DNA of 64,000 nucleotides from UBA2357 sp002344625 (GTDB lineage: Bacteria > Pseudomonadota > Gammaproteobacteria > Burkholderiales > Rhodocyclaceae): positions 102,936 to 166,935 of the forward strand of contig CALKIH010000022.1 of NCBI GenBank assembly GCA_937995335.1. The letters are read 5' to 3'. A program made the position numbers and the translations under genes. A model generated the notes under the pieces. The model was not told the DNA's origin, ran no database searches, and worked only from the letters and a program-made list of their open reading frames with translations. Each line of letters opens with the position of its first letter. Positions within the stretch are counted from its first letter, which is position 1. Of this stretch, positions 1-9,021 are shown in pieces.

Positions 1-141
1 GATCTGGCGGACTTTCGCGATGCGCTCAACGACCTGCCGTGGGGCGAGCTGGGCTTCGTGTGCGATGGGCGCTTCCTGTTCACCCAGCGCAGCCTCGAGA
101 ACGCGCCGCTGCCGGCGCGATTCGAACGATTCCTGCCTTGA
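1..141 (+). CDS. 3' end of an unidentified protein gene (partial)
   Basis: An open frame runs from the first base to a TGA at 139-141 and gives the last 46 residues of a protein whose start lies left of the window. The fragment is mixed acidic and aromatic (it contains LPWGELGFVCDG and ends ARFERFLP), with no membrane segment and no motif I recognise. Codon use looks like the neighbouring real genes, with G or C in most third positions. A gap of about 95 bases separates it from the HAD hydrolase gene. Function unknown. Confidence 0.55.
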   Translation, partial: DLADFRDALNDLPWGELGFVCDGRFLFTQRSLENAPLPARFERFLP

Positions 142-236
142 CCGGCGCCCGCCGGCGGGTGTGGCGCCCGGGTGGCCCGTGATGCGTGGTGTGCGACTGT
201 CACGAATTCGTCGCACTCTTCGATTACGTTCCCGGC

Positions 237-959
237 ATGGCTCCCTACCCGAATCATGATCAACTGGTGATCTTCGACGCCGATGGCACGACCATCGATG
301 CATTCCATGCGATCGAGCAGAGCTTTCTGCGCCATGGCATGGCCATCGGCGACCTGGAACGCTTCCAGAAGCGGCGCAAGCTCTTCAAATACCTTGGCGG
401 GCTGCGCGAGTTTCCGAACAATCTCCGGCGCCAGTTCGGAAAGCAAAGCCGCAAGCGTCTGGTCGGGACGCTGACCGATTTCTACCGTCACGAAGCCAGT
501 CTCTACCCGGGCATCGCACCTTTGATCCGGACCCTGATCGCCGCGCCCGGGGTGCGCCTCGGCCTGGTGACGCGCAACGTCACGACCGACCCCGAGTACA
601 CGCTGCGCTGCCTGTTCGCCCGCCACGATATCGACATGGACGCCTTCGATTATCTCGCCTGCATTCCGCTGGGTGGGGACAAGACGGCCTCCTTCCGCGA
701 GGCGCGCGCGCGCCTGGACATCAACCCGGCGCGCTGTTACGCCTGCGGAGACGAATACAGCGACTATGTCGCGTCGATCGGCGCAGGCATGTATCCGTTC
801 ATCGTCGCCTATGGCGCGGAGGATCGATTGCGCCTGCGCAAGTCGTTCGGCGTTCCGGACGACTTCATCCATGCCTCGCCCGCCGAGTTCGCGGAGAAGT
901 TGCTGCACACCCTGGGCCTGGACGACGTCCTCGCCGGGCCCGACGGAGAGCACCAATGA
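237..959 (+). CDS. HAD-superfamily hydrolase
   Basis: A 240-residue HAD-fold phosphohydrolase. Motif I is FDADGTTID near the N-terminus (Asp14 and Asp16 from the ATG at 237), and the distal acidic motif is CGDEYSD near residue 180, followed by the typical glycine-rich turn. A helical cap lies between them. An in-frame GTG at 186 would add 17 residues, but these come before the conserved strand and look non-native, so I chose the ATG at 237. Members dephosphorylate small metabolites, and the substrate cannot be read from the sequence. The stop overlaps the next start (ATGA), so the gene is translationally coupled to the glycosyltransferase. A role in the same glycolipid pathway is inference from this coupling. 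Confidence 0.85.
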   Translation: MAPYPNHDQLVIFDADGTTIDAFHAIEQSFLRHGMAIGDLERFQKRRKLFKYLGGLREFPNNLRRQFGKQSRKRLVGTLTDFYRHEASLYPGIAPLIRTLIAAPGVRLGLVTRNVTTDPEYTLRCLFARHDIDMDAFDYLACIPLGGDKTASFREARARLDINPARCYACGDEYSDYVASIGAGMYPFIVAYGAEDRLRLRKSFGVPDDFIHASPAEFAEKLLHTLGLDDVLAGPDGEHQ

Positions 960-2140
960 CCCGCAAGACCATCGACCTGATCTACTTCAATGCGGGTGGC
1001 GGACACCGCGCCTCGGCGCTGGCCCTGGAGGCCGTGCTAAGCCGGCAGGCGCTATCGTGGCAGGTGCGTCTCGTGAACCTGTTCGAGGTGCTCGATCCGC
1101 AGGACAAGTTCCGGGCGATCACCGGCAGTGGGCCGGAGGACTGGTACAACAAGCGCCTGTCGCGCGGCTGGACGCTCGGCATGGCGCAGGAGCTGAAGCT
1201 CTTGCAGGCGGCCATTCGCCTCGGCCACCCGCTGCTGCTCCGGACGCTGCAGCAACACTGGTTGCGCACCGAGCCCGATCTGGTCGTGTCGCTCGTACCG
1301 AACTTCAATCGGGCGCTGTACCAGAGCGTGGCCTCGACGCTCCCCGGCGTGCCCTACGTCACCTTGCTGACCGATCTGGCCGACGTGCCGCCGAGTTTCT
1401 GGATCGAGGCGGATCAGCCCCAGCACTTCATCTGCGGCACGCCGCGGGCGGCCGAGCAGGCGCGCCAACTCGGCCATGACGCGGGGCGCATCCACGTCAC
1501 GTCGGGCATGATCATCCGGCCCGAGTTCTACGCGCCGATGACGGTCGATCGCGCCGAGGAGCGTGCGCGTCTGGGCCTGGACCCGGCGCGTCCCACCGGG
1601 CTGGTGCTGTTCGGTGGCCATGGTTCGAAGGCGATGCTCGGCATCGCGCGGCGGCTGGCGGCGACGACGCAGTTGATCCTGCTGTGCGGGCACAACAAGG
1701 CGCTTGCCGCCCGCCTGCGCCAGCGCCCCTGGGGCGCGCCGCGCCTGGTGGTCGAGTTCACCCCGGACATCCCGTATTACATGCGCCTGGCCGACTTCTT
1801 CATCGGCAAGCCCGGGCCGGGCAGCATCAGCGAGGCCGTGCATCAAGGGCTACCGGTCATCGTCGTCGACAACGCGTGGACCATGCCGCAGGAGCGCTAC
1901 AACGCCGAATGGGTCCGCGACAACGGCCTGGGCGTGGTGCACGGCAGTTTTCGCACCATCGACCGCGCGGTGGCGCAACTCCTGGATGGCTTCGATGCCT
2001 TCCAGGCCCGCGTGGCGCGGATCGACAACCGGGCGCTGTTCGAAATCCCGGAGATCCTCGAGCGGATTCTCGCGCAGGCCACCGGCTGCGCCGGCGGCAC
2101 GATCCGGTCGGCGCAGCCCAGCCCGGCCTCCTGCGCGTGA
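956..2140 (+). CDS. MGDG-synthase/UgtP-type glycosyltransferase
   Basis: A 394-residue GT-B glycosyltransferase of the family containing plant MGDG synthase and bacterial processive diacylglycerol glucosyltransferases. The N-terminal half has the hallmark FNAGGGHRASA (Gly14-His17), the loop that binds the lipid acceptor in that family. The C-terminal half has GKPGPGSISEAVHQGLP, the nucleotide-sugar binding segment. There is no signal peptide or membrane span, as expected for a peripheral inner-membrane enzyme. It probably transfers a hexose from a UDP-sugar to a lipid acceptor. Diacylglycerol is the precedent, but sugar and acceptor are not determined here. It overlaps the HAD gene by 4 bases, and the next gene (AraC type) is convergent. 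Confidence 0.85.
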   Translation: MTRKTIDLIYFNAGGGHRASALALEAVLSRQALSWQVRLVNLFEVLDPQDKFRAITGSGPEDWYNKRLSRGWTLGMAQELKLLQAAIRLGHPLLLRTLQQHWLRTEPDLVVSLVPNFNRALYQSVASTLPGVPYVTLLTDLADVPPSFWIEADQPQHFICGTPRAAEQARQLGHDAGRIHVTSGMIIRPEFYAPMTVDRAEERARLGLDPARPTGLVLFGGHGSKAMLGIARRLAATTQLILLCGHNKALAARLRQRPWGAPRLVVEFTPDIPYYMRLADFFIGKPGPGSISEAVHQGLPVIVVDNAWTMPQERYNAEWVRDNGLGVVHGSFRTIDRAVAQLLDGFDAFQARVARIDNRALFEIPEILERILAQATGCAGGTIRSAQPSPASCA

Positions 2141-2205
2141 GCGCGGCGCCGTGGGGTGCGCTTGTGCCCAAGGCGTGTTCCGAGGGGTTGTCGCAAACCT
2201 GAAGC

Positions 2206-3234
2206 TCAGCCCGGACGATAGGCGCCCGGCGTGCTGCCGGTCCATTTCCGGAATGCGCGGTGAAAGGTGTTGGGGTCTTTGAAACCGACTTCCTGGCCGA
2301 TGGCGGCGATCGGGGTATCGGTTTTCGTCAGCCACTGAATCGCCGCGTCTCGGCGGAGTTCGTCCTTGATCGCCTGGAACGTGGTGCCTTCTTCGGCCAG
2401 CCGGCGGGTCAGTGTGCGCAGTGACAGGTGCAGCGCGCTGGCGGTCTGGCCGGCGGTGAGCGGATCGCCGAGGCGCGGGCGCAAGTACTCGCGGACCTTC
2501 TGGCGGGTCGGGTGCTGCTGGAAGGCCACGAACAGCCAGTCGCCGGGCGCCCGGGCCAGGAACTGGGCGAGCGAGCGTCGATCCTGGCGGATCGGCGTGG
2601 CCAGCTGGGCGGCCTCGAAGTAGAGCGCCGAAACCGCTTGCTCGAAAAATACCGGGCCGGGGTAGAGGAAGCCATATTCCGACGCGTGGCTCGGCCGCCG
2701 ATAGCTGCAGTCGACGCGCGCCAGGGTCATGCGCCGGCCGGTGAGCCACGAGGCCACGCCGTGGATCAGCTTGAGCATGATCTCCTGCCCGAAGGTATTG
2801 TCGGCGGCTTGCGGCACCTGCGGAATCAGGGCCATCCGGACGCACTCGCCCTGGCGGGAAAGCTCGATGCCGAAGTCGTCCAGGACCAGATGGAAGAAGC
2901 GGGTGAAACGGAACAGGGCGGTCTGCAGCGTCGCCGAATCCATCAGGCTCAGGCAGAGGAACTTGAACGAGCCCGAGCGCACCGGGCGCGAAAACATGCC
3001 CGGCAACTCGTCATCCAGCTGGCGGGCCAGTTGGCGGTAGAGGGTGGCGAACTGCTCGGTGGTCGCTCTGGCCGTTTCCGCCCCCAGCAGCACCGGCGCG
3101 ATTCCCGCCCGCGCCAGCGCTTCGACCCGCATCGCCGGATCAAGGGGCGTGCCCCCCAGCAGATTCAGGACGAAGGACATCGGTACCGTGCCGGGAGAGA
3201 CTTCGGTCGGGCTCATGGTGCAGCTGTGTCGCAT
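2206..3234 (-). CDS. AraC-family transcriptional regulator
   Basis: A 342-residue regulator with a long N-terminal ligand-sensing domain of the arabinose-binding-domain type (PF12625, as in OruR/ArgR-like AraC proteins) and a C-terminal double helix-turn-helix at about residues 235-338. The C-terminal part contains RTLTRRLAEEGTTF in the first helix-turn-helix and the family signature VGFKDPNTFHRAFRKWTG near the end. The first ATG at 3234 is kept, but internal ATGs at 3216 and 3180 are plausible and the last one better fits family N-termini. It is divergent from the acyl-CoA ligase gene across a 245-base gap that holds an AT-rich palindrome, so it is a reasonable candidate regulator of the fatty-acid genes. 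That link is inference. Confidence 0.9.
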   Translation of the reverse strand: MRHSCTMSPTEVSPGTVPMSFVLNLLGGTPLDPAMRVEALARAGIAPVLLGAETARATTEQFATLYRQLARQLDDELPGMFSRPVRSGSFKFLCLSLMDSATLQTALFRFTRFFHLVLDDFGIELSRQGECVRMALIPQVPQAADNTFGQEIMLKLIHGVASWLTGRRMTLARVDCSYRRPSHASEYGFLYPGPVFFEQAVSALYFEAAQLATPIRQDRRSLAQFLARAPGDWLFVAFQQHPTRQKVREYLRPRLGDPLTAGQTASALHLSLRTLTRRLAEEGTTFQAIKDELRRDAAIQWLTKTDTPIAAIGQEVGFKDPNTFHRAFRKWTGSTPGAYRPG

Positions 3235-3315
3235 CGCGATAATGGCCGATTATGCAAGTTTTTCGACGCAAGCGGTAATCGACAGCGTGAGGAATCGTTC
3301 ATAAAATCGTCAATG

Positions 3316-3338
3316 AAATCCATAAATTTATTGGATTT
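3316..3338. promoter_or_regulatory. AT-rich palindrome, candidate operator of the fatty-acid gene cluster
   Basis: Seven-base arms AAATCCA (3316-3322) and TGGATTT (3332-3338) are perfectly complementary around a 9-base, nearly self-complementary A/T centre. The palindrome sits between the divergent AraC-type regulator and the acyl-CoA ligase gene and stands out against very GC-rich surroundings. The arms do not match the FadR or PsrA consensus sites that I know. The position suggests a binding site for a regulator of the ligase/beta-oxidation genes. The identity of that regulator is not shown by sequence. Confidence 0.45.
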
Positions 3339-3479
3339 GACCGCCCGGCGGCTGGCCGGCCGCGGCAAGCGCGTGTCGATGTGCAAAGCCGTGTTCAGGC
3401 GCGAATCGCATGTCGTCAGGCGCGTGTCGCTGGCCCAGACCGGCGGGAATTGAAAAGACCATTTTTGGAGACTTCACGC

Positions 3480-5126
3480 ATGCCCACCGAACCCATCCAG
3501 GTTACCCCTTCGGCCTATGCCTACCCGCTGTTGATCAAGCAGCTGCTGCATACGCCGCTCGCCACCGCGGCCGATCAGGAGATCGTCTATCGCGACAGCC
3601 ATCGCCAGACCTACCGCGATCTCGCCGCCCGCATCGGCCGTCTCGCCAACGTGTTGCACGCCGCCGGCATCGGTCCCGGCGATACCGTCGCGGTGATGGA
3701 CTGGGACAGCCACCGCTATCTCGAGTGCTTTTTTGCCGTGCCGATGATGGGGGCGGTGCTGCAGACGGTGAATATCCGCCTGTCGCCCGAGCAGATCCTG
3801 TACACGCTGAATCACGCCGGTGCCGACATCGTGCTGGTGAACGCCGATTTCCTCCCGGTTCTGGAGACGATCAAGGATCAGTTGCAGACGGTGAAGAAGT
3901 GCGTGCTGATCGCCGATGGCGGCGAGGACGGGGCTTCGGTCGCGCTGCCCTGGATCGGCGAGTACGAGGCGCTGCTGGCGCAGGCCGCGAGCGCGTATGA
4001 CTTCCCCGATTTCGACGAGAACACGCGGGCGACGACCTTCTACACGACCGGCACGACCGGTGCGCCGAAGGGGGTCTATTTCAGCCATCGCCAACTGGTG
4101 CTGCACACGCTGGCGGTCGCCACCCATCTCGGCACCGCGCCCGAGCAGGGCCGCCTGCATCGGGGCGACGTATACATGCCGATCACCCCGATGTTCCACG
4201 TCCACGCCTGGGGCCTGCCCTACATCGCGACGATGCTCGGCCTCAAGCAGGTCTATCCCGGGCGCTATGCGCCGGAGACCCTGGCCCGCTACGTCCGCGA
4301 CGAGAAGGTCACCTTTTCGCACTGCGTGCCGACCATCCTGCAGATGCTGCTGACCAATGCCGAGGCCAGCACGGTCGACCTCAAGGGCTGGAAAGTCATC
4401 ATCGGTGGCGCGGCGATGACCAAGGGGCTGGCCGCCGCGGCGCTGGCGCGCGGCATCGACGTGTTTACCGGCTACGGGATGTCGGAAACCTGCCCGATCA
4501 TGACCTTCGCGCGGGTGCCCGGCGACGTTCCGGCCGATGATCTCGACGCTCAGGCCGGCGAGCGCATCCGCACCGGCTATCCGGTGCCGCTGGTCGATCT
4601 GCATAGCGTCGACGGCGATCTGCTCGACGTGCCCCGCGACGGCAAGAGCCCGGGCGAGATCGTGGTCCGCGCGCCGTGGCTTACCATGGGCTATCTGCAC
4701 AACCCGGCGGCCTCGGCCGACCTGTGGGCCGGCGGCTATCTCCATACCGGCGACATCGGCGTCATCGACCCGGCGGGTTGCGTGCAGGTCACCGACCGCA
4801 TGAAGGACGTGATCAAGACTGGCGGCGAGTGGGTGTCCTCGCTCGAACTCGAGAACATCATTTCGCAGCATCCGGCCGTCGGCGAGGTCGCGGTGGTCGG
4901 GGTGAAGGACGACAAGTGGGGCGAACGCCCGCTGGCGCTGGTCGTCCTCAAGCCGGGGCAGACGGCCACCGCCGACGAGATCAAGGCGACGGCCGCGAAG
5001 GTCGCCGAAGCGGGTCGCATTTCGCGCTACGCGGTACCCGACCAGATCCGCTTCGTCGACACGCTGGAACGTACCAGCGTCGGCAAGATCAACAAGAAAT
5101 TCATTCGCGAACAGCTGGCCTCGTGA
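3480..5126 (+). CDS. Acyl-CoA synthetase (AMP-forming fatty-acid--CoA ligase)
   Basis: A 548-residue AMP-forming ligase that activates a fatty or other carboxylic acid to its CoA thioester with ATP. The P-loop signature TTFYTTGTTGAPKG is near residue 183. GYGMSETCP lies in the middle, YLHTGDIGVID and DRMKDVIKTGGEWVS follow, and the catalytic lysine region is GKINKKFIREQL at the end. The overall pattern is closest to the medium/long-chain AlkK-type ligases. The ATG at 3480 is preferred over an upstream in-frame start at 3381 because TTTGGAG lies at 3464-3470 and the extra residues look non-coding. It is followed after 28 bases by the beta-oxidation fusion enzyme, which supports a role in fatty-acid degradation. 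Chain-length preference is unknown. Confidence 0.9.
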   Translation: MPTEPIQVTPSAYAYPLLIKQLLHTPLATAADQEIVYRDSHRQTYRDLAARIGRLANVLHAAGIGPGDTVAVMDWDSHRYLECFFAVPMMGAVLQTVNIRLSPEQILYTLNHAGADIVLVNADFLPVLETIKDQLQTVKKCVLIADGGEDGASVALPWIGEYEALLAQAASAYDFPDFDENTRATTFYTTGTTGAPKGVYFSHRQLVLHTLAVATHLGTAPEQGRLHRGDVYMPITPMFHVHAWGLPYIATMLGLKQVYPGRYAPETLARYVRDEKVTFSHCVPTILQMLLTNAEASTVDLKGWKVIIGGAAMTKGLAAAALARGIDVFTGYGMSETCPIMTFARVPGDVPADDLDAQAGERIRTGYPVPLVDLHSVDGDLLDVPRDGKSPGEIVVRAPWLTMGYLHNPAASADLWAGGYLHTGDIGVIDPAGCVQVTDRMKDVIKTGGEWVSSLELENIISQHPAVGEVAVVGVKDDKWGERPLALVVLKPGQTATADEIKATAAKVAEAGRISRYAVPDQIRFVDTLERTSVGKINKKFIREQLAS

Positions 5127-5154
5127 TGGCCAGCGCAAACCGGGAGCCCATCGC

Positions 5155-7551
5155 GTGAACAGACTGCAAGTCAAGCAAGCCGCCGTGCTCGGCGCCGGCG
5201 TCATGGGTGCGCAGATCGCTGCCCATCTCGCCAATGCAGGCGTGCCGGTCGTCCTTTTCGACCTGGCCGCCAGGGAAGGCGACAAGAACGGCATCGTCAA
5301 CCGCGCCATCGACGGCCTGAAGCGGCTCGAGCCGGCGCCGCTCGCGAACAAGGCGGCGCTGAAGCTGATTTCGGCCGCCAACTACGACGAGCATCTCGGC
5401 CGGCTCGCCGGCTGCGACCTGGTCATCGAGGCGATCGCCGAGCGCATGGACTGGAAGAACGCGTTGTACGGCAAGATCGCGCCGTACCTCGCGCCTCATG
5501 CCATCGTCGCCTCAAACACCTCGGGGCTGTCGATCGACGCGCTGTCGCAGGCGCTGCCGGCCGACCTGCGGCCGCGCTTCTGCGGCATCCATTTCTTCAA
5601 CCCGCCGCGCTACATGCGCCTGGTCGAAATCATCGCGACGCGCACGACCGACTCGGGCACGCTCGACGCGCTCGAGACCTGGCTGACTTCGCGTCTCGGC
5701 AAGGGGGTGGTCCGCGCGCTGGACACCCCCAACTTCGTCGCCAACCGCATCGGCGTCTTTTCGATTCTGGCGGTGATGCATCATACCGAGCGCTTCGCGC
5801 TCGGCTTCGATGTGGTCGACGCCCTGACCGGACCTAGAATCGGCCGCCCGAAGAGCGCCACCTACCGCACGGCGGACGTCGTCGGCCTGGATACGCTGGC
5901 GCATGTCGTGCGCACTATGCACGACACGCTGCCCGACGACCCATGGCATCGCCATTTCACGGTGCCGGCGTGGCTGGAGCAACTGATCGAGCAGGGCGCC
6001 CTGGGCCAGAAGAGCAAGGGCGGGATCTTCCGCAAGGTCGGCAAGGACATCCACGTGCTCGATCTCGGCCTGCGCGACTACCGTCCTTCGAGCGGTGAGC
6101 CCGGCGCGGAAGTGGCCGCCCTGTTCAAGGACAAGAACCCGGCCAGCCGCTTCGCCGCGTTGCGTGCCTCGACCGATCCGCAGGCGAGGTTCCTGTGGGC
6201 GATCTTCCGCGACGTCTTCCACTACGCCGCCGTGCAGCTCGAGTCGGTCGCCGACAATGCCCGCGACCTCGACCTCGCCATGCGCTGGGGCTTCGGCTGG
6301 GCGCAGGGGCCGTTCGAGATCTGGCAGTCCGCCGGCTGGACCGACATCGCCGAGGCCATCGTCGCCGACATCGCCGCCGGCGAAATGATGAGCGACGCGC
6401 CGATGCCGGGCTGGGTGCTGGACGGGCGCGCCGGCGTCCACACGCCGCAAGGCTCGTGGTCGCCGCGCCGCCAGGCCTACGTGCCGCGTTCCACGCTGCC
6501 GGTCTACCAGCGCCAGCTTTTCCCGGACAGCGTTCTCGGCGACGGCGCGCTGCCGCCCGAACAATCCGGCGAGACGCTGTTCGAGAACGACGGCGTCCGC
6601 CTGTGGCGCCTGCCTGCCGTCGATGCCGGCATCGGCATCGTCTCGTTCAAGTCCAAGATGCATGCCATCGGCGCCGAAGTGGTGGACGGCGTCGTGGCCG
6701 CGGTGCGCCAGGCCGAGCAGAGCCTGGCCGGCGTGGTCATCTGGCACGCGCCGCCGTTCGCGGTCGGGGCCAACCTGGCGCAGGTCGCCGAGGCGTGCGC
6801 GGCCGGCGATTTCGCGCGGCTCGAGCGCTATGTCGACGCTTTCCAGCAGGCCGGACAGGTGTTGAAGTACGCGCAAGTGCCGGTGGTCGCGGCGGTCCAG
6901 GGCATGGCCCTGGGCGGTGGCTGCGAGTTCGCGCTGCATGCGACGCGGCGAGTGCTGGCGCTGGAAAGCTACGTGGGCCTGGTCGAAGCCGGCGTCGGCT
7001 TGATCCCGGCGGGCGGCGGCTGCAAGGAATTCGCCTTGCAGGCGGCCGAATGGGCCGCGCGCACCGCGACGCCGGCCGACCTGATGGCTTTTCTGCAACC
7101 GGTGTTCATGCGCATCGCCACGGCCAAGGTCTCGAAGAGCGCCGCCGAAGCGGTCGACGATGGCTTCGCCCGCACCACCGACAGCGTGCTGTTCCACCCG
7201 GACGAACTGCTCTACGTGGCGATCCGCGAAGCCCGGGCGCTGGCCGAGTCCGGCCATGCGCCCCGCGCCACGGCCCGTGCCGTGCCGGTGGCCGGTCGCG
7301 GCGGCATCGCGACGCTGGAGATGACGCTGGTCAACATGCGTGACGGCGGCATGATCTCGGCCTACGACTACCAGGTCGCCCGCGCCGCGGCGGTCGCGCT
7401 GTGCGGCGGCGAAGTCGACGCCGGCAGCCTGGTCGACGAGGCCTGGCTGCTCGCGGTCGAGCGCCGCCTGTTCGTCGAACTGCTGAAGAACCCCCAGACC
7501 CAGGCCCGGATCCAGCACATGCTCGATACCGGCAAGCCGCTGCGCAACTGA
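5155..7551 (+). CDS. FadN-like 3-hydroxyacyl-CoA dehydrogenase/enoyl-CoA hydratase fusion
   Basis: A 798-residue bifunctional beta-oxidation enzyme in the FadN order: dehydrogenase first, hydratase last. The NAD-binding loop is LGAGVMGAQIA at the N-terminus, and the dehydrogenase HFFNP motif has His146. The crotonase part (about residues 490-700) carries VQGMALGGGCEFALHA, which forms the oxyanion hole, and GLIPAGGGCKEF. Together the two halves would hydrate trans-2-enoyl-CoA and oxidise the 3-hydroxyacyl-CoA. The start is GTG at 5155 with GGGAG upstream at 5141-5145. The thiolase follows 24 bases later, so ligase, fusion enzyme and thiolase form one operon. No acyl-CoA dehydrogenase is in the window, so the first oxidation step is encoded elsewhere. 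Confidence 0.9.
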   Translation: MNRLQVKQAAVLGAGVMGAQIAAHLANAGVPVVLFDLAAREGDKNGIVNRAIDGLKRLEPAPLANKAALKLISAANYDEHLGRLAGCDLVIEAIAERMDWKNALYGKIAPYLAPHAIVASNTSGLSIDALSQALPADLRPRFCGIHFFNPPRYMRLVEIIATRTTDSGTLDALETWLTSRLGKGVVRALDTPNFVANRIGVFSILAVMHHTERFALGFDVVDALTGPRIGRPKSATYRTADVVGLDTLAHVVRTMHDTLPDDPWHRHFTVPAWLEQLIEQGALGQKSKGGIFRKVGKDIHVLDLGLRDYRPSSGEPGAEVAALFKDKNPASRFAALRASTDPQARFLWAIFRDVFHYAAVQLESVADNARDLDLAMRWGFGWAQGPFEIWQSAGWTDIAEAIVADIAAGEMMSDAPMPGWVLDGRAGVHTPQGSWSPRRQAYVPRSTLPVYQRQLFPDSVLGDGALPPEQSGETLFENDGVRLWRLPAVDAGIGIVSFKSKMHAIGAEVVDGVVAAVRQAEQSLAGVVIWHAPPFAVGANLAQVAEACAAGDFARLERYVDAFQQAGQVLKYAQVPVVAAVQGMALGGGCEFALHATRRVLALESYVGLVEAGVGLIPAGGGCKEFALQAAEWAARTATPADLMAFLQPVFMRIATAKVSKSAAEAVDDGFARTTDSVLFHPDELLYVAIREARALAESGHAPRATARAVPVAGRGGIATLEMTLVNMRDGGMISAYDYQVARAAAVALCGGEVDAGSLVDEAWLLAVERRLFVELLKNPQTQARIQHMLDTGKPLRN

Positions 7552-7575
7552 TCCGGCCGAGGAGAGCACACCAAA

Positions 7576-8772
7576 ATGAGCAAACAGATTCAGGATGCCT
7601 ACATCGTCGCCGCGACCCGCCTGCCGGTGGCCAGGCGCAACGGGATGTTCGCGAACGCCCGCCCGGACGACATGCTGGCCCACGCGATCCGTTCGGTGGT
7701 CGCGCAGGTGCCGGCGCTCGATCCGGCCCGCATCGGCGACGTCATCGTCGGCTGCGCTATCCCCGAAGCGGAGCAGGGCATGAACGTCGCCCGCATCGGC
7801 GCGCTGCTCGCCGGCCTGCCGAACACCGTCCCGGGCATCACCGTCAACCGCTTCTGCGCGTCCGGCCTGCAGGCGGTGGCCGACGCCGCCAACCAGATCC
7901 GTCTCGGCCTGGCCGACGTGATGATCGCCGCCGGCACGGAGTCGATGACCGCGATGTCCGCCATCATGGGCAACAAGGTGGCGCCCAACCCGGTTTTGTT
8001 TTCGGATGAGAACATCGGCATCGCCTACGGCATGGGCCTGACCGCCGAGCGGGTCGCACAGCGCTGGGAGATCAGCCGCGAGGCGCAGGACGTGTTCGCC
8101 GCAGCCTCACACCGCAAGGCCTGCGACGCCATCGCCGGCGGCCATTTCAAGGCCGAGATCGCGCCCTTCAGCGTGTGCGACCACGTGCCCGACCTGGTGA
8201 CCGGCGAGGTCCGGCAGCGCGCGCGCACGCCGACCGACGACGAAGGCGCGCGCCGCGATGTTTCGGTCGACACGCTGGCCAGGCTGCGCCCGGTCTTCGA
8301 TGCCAAGGGTTCGGTCACCGCGGGCAATGCCTCGCAGATGTCCGATGGCGCCGGCAGCGTGATGCTGGTCTCGGAGCGGGTCGTGAAGGAACACGGGCTC
8401 ACGCCGCTCGCCCGCTTCGCCGGCTATGCCGTCGCCGGGGTGGCACCGGAGATCATGGGCGTCGGCCCGATCGTGGCGATTCCCAAGGTGTTGCGGCGGG
8501 TCGGCATCGGCGCGCAAGACCTCGACTGGATCGAGTTGAACGAAGCCTTCGCCGCGCAGGCCCTGGCGGTGATCAAGGAACTCGGCCTCGATCCGTCGAA
8601 GATCAACCCGCTCGGCGGCGCGATCGCGCTTGGCCACCCGCTCGGCGCCACCGGCGCCATCCGCACCGCGACGCTGCTGCATGGCCTGTGCCGTACCGGC
8701 GGCAAGTACGGCATGGTCAGCATGTGCGTCGGCACCGGCATGGGCGCCGCGGGGGTCTTCGAGCGCCTCTGA
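7576..8772 (+). CDS. FadA-like acetyl-CoA C-acyltransferase (thiolase)
   Basis: A 398-residue thiolase that cleaves 3-ketoacyl-CoA to acetyl-CoA and a shortened acyl-CoA. The nucleophilic cysteine is Cys94 in NRFCASGLQ. The catalytic histidine is His354 in GHPLGATGA, and the second cysteine is Cys384 in MCVGTGMG. NEAFAAQAL, which carries the conserved NEAF motif, lies before the histidine. The length is normal for the family. The ribosome site GAGGAGA is at 7559-7565, ahead of the ATG at 7576. It is the last gene of the fatty-acid operon, with a 249-base gap before the DUF2760 gene. A biosynthetic (acetoacetyl-CoA forming) role cannot be excluded, but the context favours degradation. Confidence 0.92.
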   Translation: MSKQIQDAYIVAATRLPVARRNGMFANARPDDMLAHAIRSVVAQVPALDPARIGDVIVGCAIPEAEQGMNVARIGALLAGLPNTVPGITVNRFCASGLQAVADAANQIRLGLADVMIAAGTESMTAMSAIMGNKVAPNPVLFSDENIGIAYGMGLTAERVAQRWEISREAQDVFAAASHRKACDAIAGGHFKAEIAPFSVCDHVPDLVTGEVRQRARTPTDDEGARRDVSVDTLARLRPVFDAKGSVTAGNASQMSDGAGSVMLVSERVVKEHGLTPLARFAGYAVAGVAPEIMGVGPIVAIPKVLRRVGIGAQDLDWIELNEAFAAQALAVIKELGLDPSKINPLGGAIALGHPLGATGAIRTATLLHGLCRTGGKYGMVSMCVGTGMGAAGVFERL

Positions 8773-9021
8773 GCGCGCTCGCGGGCGAGGCGGCATCGGG
8801 AGGCGGCGCCCGCCGCGGAACGACGAACCGATGGCGAATCCGGTCGATAGTGGGGTATCTTCGCCGCCACTTGGTCGGGGTTTGGCGGCAGATGGGTTAT
8901 ATTGCAGTGCAAAATCCGGCGCGTTCGCCGTGGCATGCGCCGTGGCGCGTATGCCGGCCCGGGTGACCACGCAGTGTGACCCGCGGCCCGCCCCCATGAC
9001 CCGCACATCAGGAGAGCCCGC

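Noticed and set aside
8882..8903. TTGGCG...TATATT as a promoter for the DUF2760/Hsp70 genes
   Set aside because: The spacing is only 10 bases and no better -35 fits the TATATT.
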